Assembly (NCBI GenBank): GCA_949752735.1
Contig: OX457044.1
Span: forward strand, 10,421,229 to 10,485,228
Reading direction: 5' to 3'
DNA: 64,000 nucleotides
DNA from: Lumbricus terrestris
Lineage: Eukaryota; Annelida; Clitellata; Crassiclitellata; Lumbricidae
A program made the translations under genes and the position numbers. The notes under the pieces were generated by a model, which was not told the origin of the DNA, ran no database searches, and saw only the letters and a program-made list of their open reading frames with translations. How positions within the stretch are numbered: position 1 is the stretch's first letter; each line of letters begins with the position of its first letter. Positions 1-10,304 of the stretch are shown here, one piece after another.

Positions 1-650
1 ATAATTTTTCCACTAATTTTAATTTAAAACTCCACAATCAAGATATCATGTTGTCAATTCACAAATAGTTTATAACCTGAAGAATAGTTGTGCACAGAAA
101 TAAACCATTTTGACATTTCAACATAGGTCAGGTCACTCGTCTCTTTCTTTGTAAAGCCGTATTACATCTATAACATGCATATACAGTTATACACTGTAGG
201 TCAGGTTCCATCCTCTAGTGGTATAATAGTCAAGTTGTTGCAGAGTATTAGGCTAATATTCTAGGTGGTAAAAAGTTGGATTGTTGATGTATTAAGAAAA
301 TTTGGCTGGAATCCTTGGACAACTTTAAAACTTTGTAAACTTAAGCCACGTGTGTTATGTGCTTAGGCTACTCGATCAACCCGCTGCGCATGGGCAACAC
401 GAATATATCGATTAAGCTTATTGTCAGTATGGATTCCGAGTCTCTGAGAACTTTGACAATTGATACTTTTAAAGTTGTAATTACATTTTATTTGACTCTT
501 TTGACGAATATTTTGTTAATACTCATGTGAACAAGCGAAAAACCAACTTAATTTGAACAAAAGGGGTCTAAAATAGCTTAAATGAATAGTCTGGGTTTTT
601 CTGGGGTTTTTTTGGAAGAAAATCTGGGTTTATTTCAGAAACCTCAGTGG
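1..650. other. AT-rich sequence without recognised feature
   Basis: No open frame with protein-like content, no repeat array and no transposon ends were recognised. The stretch is AT-rich and leads into a more GC-rich block that may be a 5' exon. Confidence 0.5.
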
Positions 651-654
651 CAAC

Positions 655-821
655 ACTGCTGACAGACAATCAGCGTAGAAAGGCGCGGAAAAAATGGCGT
701 GGAAACGAGAAGATTGAGTTTCAGAAAATCTTTGAGTTTGAGATAGTGGAAAAAAGCAGCTGTGCCGCGGTGTTTCGAAGTTCGGAAAGACTAGAGACAC
801 GCCGAAGTACGACGCTCTAAC
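655..821 (+). other. Possible 5' non-coding exon
   Basis: A GC-richer block within AT-rich DNA ends in a good donor (CTCTAAC followed by GTAAGTAG at 822). The only ATG frame in it, starting MAWKRED, stops after seven codons, so it would be untranslated. It could be the first exon of the small plus-strand gene proposed at 4882-7429. The link is inference; a transcript would be needed to show it. Confidence 0.25.
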
Positions 822-1224
822 GTAAGTAGAAAATCATTAGGCCTAATGTTAAGAAACTTCCTAAGTTGGAGAAAATAGCGAAGGTTCTAGTCTGGACTCT
901 CTGGAGGTGGCAGCTATTAAGAAGTCCTGACTGGGGAATAATATTATTGAATAGCATTTTATTTTTGTCAGTAGTCGTCGTAAGCATCAGCATTTTGTTA
1001 ATTCTATTTTAATTCGCCTAGATAACCGACCTTTGTAATTCTGCCGGCTTGCATGCTCACTCCGACCTTGGCACTGTGTAGACTGTAGAAGTTTCTAAAC
1101 AATTCGCAATGGACATCATAGTACTCCTCTCGCCAACAGTTTCTCGAATATCATCAGCTCAAAGCCTCAAAACTACATGGAACTATAATAGTATACGACT
1201 GCACCATGTGCTCAATTTCCGTGG

Positions 1225-1594
1225 CCGGTGTAAAGGTTTCAGATTACCCCCTCCTAAACATTACCCCCTGCAAACTGTAAATTGCATCAATCTTCGCATC
1301 AATATTTTCATCTGTAACTAAAATACTATTCGCCGCTGAAGTTTACATGGAGAAAATGGCTTCGAGGCTATTATTTTTTTTCGGATCAAAATATTGATAA
1401 CAAACCACGAAGTGGGATGACGGATGAAAATCTTCAGACCAAAACAAGAAGCGGGATGATTTTTCTGATTTTTTTAGTGCAATAAATGCGATGATTGATG
1501 CAAATCTAGTTTCCGGGGGGTAATCTGAATCCGGTTTCCAGTTACCGGGGGGGAGTAATGTTTAGGAGGGGGTAATTTGAAACCTTTACACCGG
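1225..1594. mobile_element. Small inverted-repeat element (MITE-like)
   Basis: Termini are inverted: CCGGTGTAAAGGTTTCA at the left and its complement at the right, followed inward by TTACCCCC-type C-runs on the left and GGGGGTAAT on the right. No coding capacity. A target-site duplication could not be matched with confidence. The C-run architecture recalls the 14860 and 57053 elements, but superfamily is undetermined. Confidence 0.6.
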
Positions 1595-1970
1595 TCCTCA
1601 GTCGCAAATAACCCTGACTGCACTATGTGTACACCATTTCACCCAGGCTTTAGGCTACTCCCACTACTTGTCATGGCTCTATCAAACCATATAATTTTAT
1701 AGGCCTAGATTTCTCTGTGATTGTAACAATAGTTAAATTCAAAAATTTCAGATGGATTCGATCATTCAACCTCCACTTACGGACAACTTAATTGCATCTG
1801 GTCTTTTATAGAGAATGATTTTGTCAAATTTATATATTATTTGTTGGCCAGGAATGACACAAGTTGCAAAATGGGACATAATTATAAAAGGCCTAACCTG
1901 GCCTATTCTAAATTCACCAAATTATGTATATATATATATATATATGTATATGTATATATATACCTATAGG

Positions 1971-2158
1971 CAGTGGTTAAAGTGGTTTGGGTGAGCAGTG
2001 GGAACGCTGAATGTGAGCAGTGGGAACGCTGATGAAGAATTGCTTTGAAATGCATGTGTTTTGGCGTTCCATCATGATGAGCAGTGGGAACGCAAGCCAA
2101 AAATTTCGAGAGCAGTGGGAACGCCGTTCCCACGCGTTCCCACCCACTTTAAACCCTG
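1971..2158. mobile_element. 188-bp non-autonomous hAT element
   Basis: A perfect 8-bp duplication CCTATAGG lies at 1963-1970 and 2159-2166. Termini are CAGTGGTTAAAGTGG and the inverted CCCACTTTAAACCCTG, matching the hAT pattern of CAGNG ends plus 8-bp duplication. The interior consists largely of four copies of a 15-mer, GAGCAGTGGGAACGC or close variants. No coding capacity. Same architecture as the elements at 4081 and 25952. Confidence 0.85.
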
Positions 2159-2582
2159 CCTATAGGTGTTCTGTGTAATAGTACCTCCGGGAGGTTGTAA
2201 TAGTATAGATAATTATTGTGTCACCTAGGTTTATTATAAAGTCTACTTAAATTAAGTAATTAAAATGCATGAAATGACGGTTAATTTGATGAGCTTGTTG
2301 TTGGGCCTAATACTTTGTGTATGCATAAGAGGAACGAAGGCCCACCATCGATCATTATTTCGATCTTCTCTATATGTGGCATAATGTCCACTTTTGATCT
2401 TAATCAATAATTAACTAATTAATTGGTTAATGATTAACTCCCATGTGCCTTTTGCATATTAAGTGAAGACTGCTCTCCTTGTACAGAATATATACTAATT
2501 ATGCCAGTTCTCTTTCCTGGAACTCTGGCTTCTTGTGATTCCTTTCTAGACTTCAACTAATGCACATAATTATTCAATCTAG

Positions 2583-2745
2583 ATAGCAATATAAAATTAG
2601 AAAATAGATAGCAATTAAAAATCAGAAAATGGTTAGCGAATAAAAACTGGAAAATGGATAGCAAAATTTTTAAGAATTTGAATATAGATTATTTAAAAAT
2701 TAGAAAATAGATGGCAATTAAACATTAGAAAATAGTCTGTAATTT
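2583..2745. repeat. Imperfect 25-30 bp tandem repeat
   Basis: About six diverged copies of a unit containing ATAGCAATTAAAAATTAGAAA. AT-rich and non-coding. Confidence 0.6.
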
Positions 2746-2994
2746 AATGTCAACCTTATATAATGTTTTAGGTAAATTGTACATTGTGTGCAAGTTGACC
2801 TTGTATTGACCAAGAACAGGAGCCAGATCTTGTCTGATGTTGTTTAATATGACAGTTGTCCCATGTGTCATCTATACATGTGGCCAATAAATTCTGTAAA
2901 AATTTGAAGGAATCGTTGCTTTAAAAGACCAGATGAATGTTGTCCTTCGTTGGATTTGTCCGAATATAAAATTGTTATAATTGAATCAATTGAA

Positions 2995-3167
2995 TAGAAT
3001 GTTTGATGTTGTTTGTAGACGTCAAACTAAATTAATTCATTATAGAAAATGATTATGTGTTCTATATTATATCCTGTCCAAATTTTCAATTTTTTCATAT
3101 ATCTTTGTTAATTCTTTGAGAGATGAGGGCCTGTTTTTAGGCCTGGGCCACGTGTTGGGAATCACTG
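2995..3167. mobile_element. Truncated end of a hAT element
   Basis: Closely resembles the right half of the hAT copy at 35463-35800 and ends the same way (TTGGGAATCACTG against TTGGGAACCACTG). The left half is missing, so this is a truncated relic. Confidence 0.6.
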
Positions 3168-3187
3168 ATCTAGGAACTGCTGGTACC

Positions 3188-4010
3188 CATGGGCGCCCGC
3201 ACATAGGGGCAAGAGGGGGCACTTGCCCAACCCCCCTCCTGGAAAAGTGACACCTATTTCTCAAACTGCTACTTTTGAGCTTTTAACAAATTTCTTCAAG
3301 TTAGTGCATTAATTATATACTAATGACGGACAAAGTGAAACTAAGAAATCTACATTTAGAAACCTCTATAAAATAAAAATGCTTTGAATTTTCTGCCTTG
3401 CATTTTTCAAGCTCTTCCTAATAACTGTAACCCTAACCATTGGGTTCCACTTAAAACTGAAATCTCGTCTGTTCAAATGAATTCCTACCACCATTCATCA
3501 GATCATCGGAGCTCCCAGCTTCCAATCCTAAATGACAATCACTGTAGCAACTACTCTGCCCCCCCCATCCGCCCCTCTGACAACCGGACTCGGACCTCAT
3601 TCTGACTACCATTTGACAGCTCTTTGGCTTGATAAATAAGCTGGTGCCTGCGATTGACTTTCGAGTTAAAAGTTTGGAATTACGATCAAAATATAGTTAG
3701 TCTAACTATATAACTATAGTCTATAGAGGGAGCACGAGTGAATAGCTGAATGAGAACTGGTGCCAATTTTCTGCTTTTTAACTACTAATTTCTTATTTTT
3801 TTAAAACAACTTTCTTCGCACTAAAGAATCTATTCATATTAAAAATTATAAGAACATGACACTGAGAAATATACACTAAAAGCGCTCTATGAAAAATACC
3901 CATGCATCTTCCTAATTTGCTGCTTTGCATTTTTCAACCTCTTGCAACAAAAATGTAACCGGGACCATCGTGCTTTGCCCCCTCCTGCAAAATTTATGCG
4001 GGCACCGATG
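3188..4010. mobile_element. Element with CATGGGCGCCCGCA-type termini
   Basis: Starts CATGGGCGCCCGCA and ends TGCGGGCACCGATG, inverted. Flanks CTGGTACC (3180-3187) and CTGGTATC (4011-4018) agree at 7 of 8 positions. The copy at 49682 has the same ends and a perfect 8-bp duplication, which supports a hAT-like origin. No transposase is seen. Confidence 0.7.
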
Positions 4011-4080
4011 CTGGTATCTATTGTCCATTGCACCGAGCGAACTCTTTAAATAGAGACAACTATTTGTGGACGAGACTATG

Positions 4081-4260
4081 CAGTGCCTAAAGTGTGGAAA
4101 AATAAGTGCCTGGACGCCCCCTAACCCTCTCCAAAAGAAGTGCCTGGACGCCCCTTACCTTTCCAGTCTGTGCTCACCAATAAGTGGCTGGACGGCGTTC
4201 AGATTTTAAAACAAGTGCATGGACGCCGTCCATGACCGTCCAGGCACACTTTAAGCCCTG
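4081..4260. mobile_element. 180-bp non-autonomous hAT element
   Basis: Perfect 8-bp duplication AGACTATG at 4073-4080 and 4261-4268. Termini are CAGTGCCTAAAGTGTGG and inverted CACACTTTAAGCCCTG. The interior repeats the motif AAGTGCCTGGACGCC with variants. The copy at 25952-26129 is nearly identical in layout. No coding capacity. Confidence 0.85.
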
Positions 4261-4881
4261 AGACTATGATAGTTCTGCATTAGGACTTGTAACTGACTCC
4301 ATGCCTTGACAAGGAAATGGCGAGATATTCACCTCTATAAGATGCAAAGATCAAGTATAAACACACTGCATAGTTCTAAAGAACTATGCAGTAGGTTATC
4401 TAGGGGAATAAAAATGTAGGTAGGAATATTTTAATGTAGGTAATTCATTGCTTTCTCTATTCCTTCTCTGTCCTATCTAAATATTTTTGTGCCCTTGTCA
4501 AGTTGGTGTTTCTTAAGCTGTTGTCATTCTAGTCCAGCTATAATAGAGATATCTTAAAACGGAAATTTAGTTCATAGCACATTAGTTATCACACATGAAA
4601 TAAGGAGATTGTATACCCCAAGTTCTTGTTCTTGTGTCTTGGACAACAGTGGGTGATGTATCTCAAACCTCTTGTGATGACGATACGATTGGATAGCGAC
4701 ACTAACATACACCATGCTATTGTTCTTTCAGATTCTGTTCTAGTTATCCAGAGCCTGCAGTAAGAAAAGTCTGGAGCACAGCCGCAGGATGTTGAAGACC
4801 TGATGACGGACTGGGAGATGGTGGAAAACGTGTCGAGTCTCCGACAACGGATGTCTCTACATCCGCAGGTCGCGAGGTCGG

Positions 4882-7429
4882 ATGGGTGATGTCATAGAAA
4901 TGGTGGCCATACAGAGGTGAGAGGATTGGCCAGCAATGCTGATGCTTTGCATTCTTCTTCTTCTTTCTGTTGTAGTCATCCATGGCTTGGAGCAACAAAA
5001 TTCTCAAGTAGGTTCTCTTCTTGTTCTTTCAAGCTCTTTTATTGTTAACGTAAACTATTCTGTTCTTGTTGTTTCAGGTTTGTCCCTTGTTGTTTCAGGT
5101 TTGTCCCTTCCTGTTTCAGGATTGTCCCTTGTTTCAGGTTTGTTCCTTCCTGTTTCAGGTTTGTCCCTTGTTGTTTCAGGTTTGTCCCTTCCTGTTTCAG
5201 GTTTGTTTGTTGTTTCAGGTTTGTCCCTTGTTGTTTCAGGTTTGTCCCTTCCTGTTTCAGGTTTGTTTGTTGTTTCAGGTTTGTCTCTTCCTGTTTCAGG
5301 TTTGTTTGTTGTTTCAGGTTTGTCCCTTGTTGTTTCAGGTTTGTCCCTTCCTGTTTCAGGTTTGTTTGTTGTTTCAGGTTTGTCCCTTCCTGTTTCAGGT
5401 TTGTTTGTTGTTTCAGGTTTGTCCCTTGTTGTTTCAGGTTTGTCCCTTCCTGTTTCAGGTTTGTTTGTTGTTTCAGGTTTGTCCCTTGTTGTTTCAGGTT
5501 TGTCCCTTCCTGTTTCAGGTTTGTTTGTTGTTTCAGGTTTGTCCCTTGTTGTTTCAGGTTTGTCCCTTCCTGTTTCAGGTTTGTTTGTTGTTTCAGGTTT
5601 GTCCCTTCCTGTTTCAGGTTTGTTTGTTGTTTCAGGTTTGTCCCTTGTTGTTTCAGGTTTGTCCCTTCCTGTTTCAGGTTTGTTTGTTGTTTCAGGTTTG
5701 TCCCTTCCTGTTTCAGGTTTGTCCCTTCCTGTTTCAGGTTTGTCCCTTGTTGTTTCAGGTTTGTCCCTTCCTGTTTCAGGTTTGTCCCTTCCTGTTTCAG
5801 GTTTGTTTGTTGTTTCAGGTTTGTCCCTTCCTGTTTCAGGTTTGTTTGTTGTTTCAGGTTTGTCCCTTGTTGTTTCAGGTTTGTCCCTTCCTGTTTCAGG
5901 TTTGTTTGTTGTTTCAGGTTTGTTTGTTGTTTCAGGTTTGTCCCTTCCTGTTTCAGGTTTGTTTGTTGTTTCAGGTTTGTCCCTTGTTGTTTCAGGTTTG
6001 TCCCTTCCTGTTTCAGGTTTGTTTGTTGTTTCAGGTTTGTCCCTTCCTGTTTCAGGTTTGTTGTTTCAGGTTTGTCCCTTCCTGTTTCAGGTTTGTTTGT
6101 TGTTTCAGGTTTGTTTGTTGTTTCAGGTTTGTCCCTTCCTGTTTCAGGTTTGTTTGTTGTTTCAGGTTTGTCCCTTGTTGTTTCAGGTTTGTCCCTTCCT
6201 GTTTCAGGTTTGTTTGTTGTTTCAGGTTTGTCCCTTGTTGTTTCAGGTTTGTTCCTTCCTGTTTCAGGTTTGTTTGTTGTTTCAGGTTTGTCCTTCCTGT
6301 TTCAGGTTTGTTTGTTGTTTCAGGTTTGTTTGTTGTTTCAGGTTTGTCCCTGTCTGTTTCAGGTTTGTTTGTTGTTTCAGGTTTGTCCCTTGTTGTTTCA
6401 GGTTTGTCCCTTCCTGTTTCAGGTTTGTTTGTTGTTTCAGGTTTGTCTCTTCCTGTTTCAGGTTTGTTTGTTGTTTCAGGTTTGTGCCTTGTTGTTTCAG
6501 GTTTGTCCCTTCCTGTTTCAGGTTTGTTTGTTGTTTCAGGTTTGTCCCTTGTTGTTTCAGGTTTGTCCCTTCCTGTTTCAGGTCTGTTTGTTGTTTCAGG
6601 TTTGTCCCTTGTTGTTTCAGGTTTGTCCCTTCCTGTTTCAGGTTTGTTGTTTCAGGTTTGTCCCTTGTTGTTTCAGGTTTGTCCCTTGTTGTTTCAGGTT
6701 TGTCCCTTGTTGTTTCAGGTTTGTCCCTTGTTGTTTCAGGTTTGTCCCTTCCTGTTTCAGGTTTGTTTGTTGTTTCAGGTTTGTCCCTTGTTGTTTCAGG
6801 TTTGTTCCTTCCTGTTTCAGGTTTGTTTGTTGTTTCAGGTTTGTCCCTTCCTGTTTCAGGTTTGTTTGTTGTTTCAGGTTTGTTTCTTGTTGTTTAAGGT
6901 TTGTCCCTTGTTGTTTCAGGTTCTTTTATTATTGATGTGAGCTGTTCTGTTCTTGTTGCTTCATGTTCTTTTATTTTATCGTAAACTATTCCTTTCTTGT
7001 TGTTTCAGGTTCATTTAGTGTTAATGTAAATTGCTCTCTACTCTACTTTTTGTTTCAGGTTCCTTTATTGTCAACGTGAATTGTTCACATTATTTCACGT
7101 TATTTCCTTGTTTAATTAGATTGTGTTTTGTCTGTTTCTTTTTAGTCGATGTAGTTAGATTGTGCTTTGTCTGTGGCTGTTTCTTTTTAGTCGATGTATT
7201 ACCTTTTCTTATTGTGTTATGTGATTTTTTTGTCAAGATAGGTTGTATTCTTGTTGTTCTATTGCTGATTTCGAATGTGTTTTTCTTTTGTAGTTAACTC
7301 CGCCACAGGGAGCTGATAATGAGGAAACTGAAGTTGCTTGGGGAGGACATGCTTGCTCGCTCGCTCACCAACCACGATCTTCAGCCTGGTTCTTCTGGAT
7401 CCTTGTCCTCCCAGCAAAATCACAGGTAA
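4882..7429 (+). CDS. Possible 51-residue protein in two exons
   Basis: Exon 4882-4916 encodes [11 protein letters not shown] and two bases of the next codon before a GTGAGA donor. The proposed second exon, 7309-7425, follows CCGCCACAG and adds a hydrophilic, partly helical stretch ([14 protein letters not shown], then a Ser/Gln-rich end). If the intron after 7425 is kept, the stop is TAA at 7427-7429; if it is spliced to the acceptor before 8006, the stop is TGA at 8007-8009. Either way the final residue is Arg. A more canonical acceptor at 7293 would introduce an immediate stop. Another frame in the first exon (from ATG 4824) is also open for about 28 codons. I recognise no family. The intron is mostly the 5077-6920 array. 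Confidence 0.28.
5023..7105 (+). repeat. Diverged ~45-bp repeat flanking the minisatellite
   Basis: Around the array lie about five diverged copies of a longer unit: TTCTTTTATTGTTAACGTAAA followed by a T-rich tract and GTTTCAGG (near 5030, 6920, 6965, 7010 and 7056). The 18/21-bp array looks like an internal amplification of the end of one such unit. Confidence 0.6.
5077..6920 (+). repeat. Minisatellite of 18/21-bp splice-acceptor-like units
   Basis: About 90 tandem units alternate irregularly among three variants: GGTTTGTCCCTTGTTGTTTCA, GGTTTGTCCCTTCCTGTTTCA and the 18-bp GGTTTGTTTGTTGTTTCA. On the plus strand every junction reads pyrimidine tract-TTTCAG-G, a textbook 3' splice site. Because units are multiples of three, all three frames stay open and give very long Val-Ser-Gly-Leu, Phe-Gln-Val-Cys or Cys-Phe-Arg-Phe ORFs. 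These are repeat artefacts, not genes. Confidence 0.9.
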
Positions 7430-7447
7430 CGAGGATCAGTATAATGA

Positions 7448-7618
7448 CTTGACTTGCCAATCGATTAAAGTTAGAATTACACAACTTGCCAATCGATTAA
7501 AATTAGAATTGCACGACTTGCCAATCGATTAAAATTAGAATTGCATGACTTGCCAATGGATTAAAGTTAGAGTTACATGACTTGCCAATCGATTAAAAAT
7601 TAGAATTACACGACTCGT
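7448..7618 (+). repeat. ~33-bp tandem repeat
   Basis: Five to six copies of a unit containing ACTTGCCAATCGATTAAA followed by TTAGAATTACACG. It starts about 20 bp after the donor proposed at 7426. Confidence 0.8.
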
Positions 7619-8009
7619 CATTTGAGGCAATGTTCTGAGAAAAGTGGAACACAATGGCAAGCCAGCAATCGGATGAAAGCGTCTTGTCTTTCACGACTGC
7701 CTATTTTCAACATTATTCTATCATTGAACTCCTTGCCAGACAAACATAGATTCTACGAGTATTATCACTCGTGTATTCATTCTTCAGAAAACAGGGCATG
7801 GTTTTCAATAAAGGAAATTGCGCCGCTACATGTTCTCGAGTTCCATGCGTCGTGTAAACATTAATTTTGAAATTCATTTGAGCATTTCTTTGGCACTGCT
7901 GCATAGTTTGAAATGTCTCGATGCAATAACTAGCAGTCATCTTGAAAAATGTCCACTCTTTAAGTTGATTCTGTTGTTACCTGTTTTAATTGATGATAAT
8001 TGCAGGTGA

Positions 8010-9795
8010 GATGAAAATATGAAGCACACGACTGCAAAAGAAGATGTCCGAAGTGCAGTGCAATCCTGAAGAACTTTTATTGACTGTGTAGAGAACATTT
8101 TAGTGAGACATTTCCCGTTCTGAATTAATAGACTGGGTAAAGGACATTATAAGAACATGCTGTAAATTACTCATTGGACAAATTCTAGTCGTGCAATGCA
8201 CTTTGATTGACATTGACAAAATGTTTATACAAGAAAAGATACGAAAGTCTCAACATATATCTCTTGATGCAACAGAAACATTGACGAATAAGTTTCGAGC
8301 AGCAATCACTGTTCGCTTAAGAATGTTCCAGTCACCTAAAACGAGAGTTTTTAACTTTGGCAACACAAACACATTGAGATGAGACATCTCTGTGAGCAAA
8401 TGTGCATCAGCCCTCTAATCTATATGTCATGCAACTGTTCTCAAATTGTACTAAACACGAAAGAAAATGCTGGCTAATTTCTGTGACTGATTTTACTAAC
8501 TATCATGCAGGTTATAATTCATAATTGAAACTGAAAAAAGCAAACACAGCAACAGGCAATGAGGGGAATCTCATAGCAAGTGGAAAGTTAAGAAATGTAA
8601 ATGCAGTAAAACTACGTTATAACTCAAACTTCAACAATGAGCTGTATTGGCTTTCCTGTTGCTTTTAGTACAGTCTTGTCGTTGCTAAAATGTCAAAAGA
8701 GCAAATTTCCAATAGTTCTAATGTGCATCAGCCATTCGCATAATAGTCTCTGACCAGCCTTAGCATGTCTTTCTCATAGCCAGAAAGTCCTCCAATAACC
8801 TAAAACTAAATGCATCCGACCAAGAAGGGTAACAATACAATTTTTAAAAATATAAATAAAGTTCTTGATTTGACCGAAGAATGCCTACTTCTCCATGCTC
8901 AAACTGAACGCACAGGTATCAATTTGAGCACTTGACCAACACACAAAAGTCAACATAATTCTAACCACAGCATGTATTGTTAACTTGAGAAACTTCATGG
9001 ACACATCTAATAACTACCACCAGTAGAAATTCACGGGAAAAAGTTTAAGGGTCTAGAGTACTTGTAGGGTTTTGCAAAAAAGGGACATCATTCAATATCA
9101 TAGAATGGTTGTTTTACCCGATTTCACCGTAATTTGCAATGTTGCAATACATATCAGTTCCTGTCTTGCTGCATTAATTCCACAAACTTTGCATAAAATA
9201 ACAACTTGCAGTATTTGGGAAGATTCATGGTATTCAGCAAAAATCATGAAATTCAGTTTCCGTAACTTTTGTGAATTTCTATGGACCACATAAATGATGC
9301 ATCATGTAAACCATGTGACATGTAAAAAAGTCAACGCTGTAAAGTCGATATTTAAGAGTTGCATCTCAGTTCTTGCATTGAAAGTAAAGTTCACAGCTTT
9401 CAGGAATAATCTTTCGGTGAAATCACTGTCAAATAAAACAACAAACTGTTCTTTATTGCTATAGTTGAGTAAGAGCAACTTTGATTATAGCATTTTATCT
9501 TGGAGGGGTACTCTGTCCATTGGGCAAATTCTTCAAATTCTCCAGTCTCTGCATGCACGCATGATGTGTTGCACAGGCTACCTGTAGCCCAACATATCTC
9601 CTATCGCTAAATATTATGATTTCACGCTGCATCCTTGGCTGCATTCCATCTTACATATACACGATCTCTGCTGCCCAGTCTCTGACATTGAAGTGCGTGG
9701 CGCTTTCGCTCTGCTATGAAGGGTCACGGGCTCGCTGCCAAGGCAATGCCGAACTTTCTTTGTTGTAGGGACGTCCACCTAGAATTAGAATGACT
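8010..9795. other. AT-rich intergenic stretch
   Basis: Only short open frames without protein-like composition. No repeat array or transposon end was recognised. It lies downstream of the NEMP gene (minus strand) and of the possible small gene (plus strand). Confidence 0.5.
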
Positions 9796-9799
9796 TCCT

Positions 9800-9950
9800 T
9801 CAAAGCCAAGTTTATTAATCTGGCAAATCACACGTTGTTTCATAAATATCTGGAGTCCTTTTCTTTTGTCATGGCCGGGTTGGGAGCGCTTCGGAGTGGA
9901 TTTCTTGAAGGGGGCGCTATGCAATTCGATGAGATGAATGAACGAAAGTG
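9800..9950 (+). mobile_element. LINE-type 3' tail fragment
   Basis: Contains GGGGGCGCTATGCAATTC followed by GATGAGATGAATGAACG. This is the GGCGCTATA(t/c)AA tail plus (TGAA)n shared by the L2/CR1-like remnants at 41642 and 52434. It overlaps the probable 3' UTR of the NEMP gene; TTTATT at 9821-9826 would read AATAAA on the minus strand. Confidence 0.5.
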
Positions 9951-10304
9951 CATGAAACAAGTCCATACCGTACTTCCTAAAACAACGACAATTGAGCCGG
10001 TTACATCCATAATCAAAGTCAACCACTTCACGAAGTTCGCTTGATCTCAGCAAGGACTTCAACTGACTGACTCAATGACTCTGCTACAGTTGACTCCATG
10101 ACTCTGCCATGCCTGACTTCATGACTTGCTATGCCTGTCTGCCTGCAGAATATAGAAGCTCTCAACCTGATTCGAAATTGCAGATATTTACGCCTAATAA
10201 GTGAGAAGAGCTCCATTTCTGTCCAGACAGCATCCTTATAAGTTCCTTTCCTATTTTAGGCGATCATGATATAAAAGAGTCGATTTTATGGGCAACTGTT
10301 TTTT

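Noticed and set aside
4744..5007. 87-codon minus-strand ORF
   Set aside because: No family signature; it overlaps the better-supported plus-strand exon and has no splice or context support.
4936..6940. Very long plus-strand ORFs (up to 653 codons) of VSGLSLP / FQVC / CFRF repeats
   Set aside because: Three overlapping frames are all open because the minisatellite unit is a multiple of 3. Composition is purely repeat-derived.
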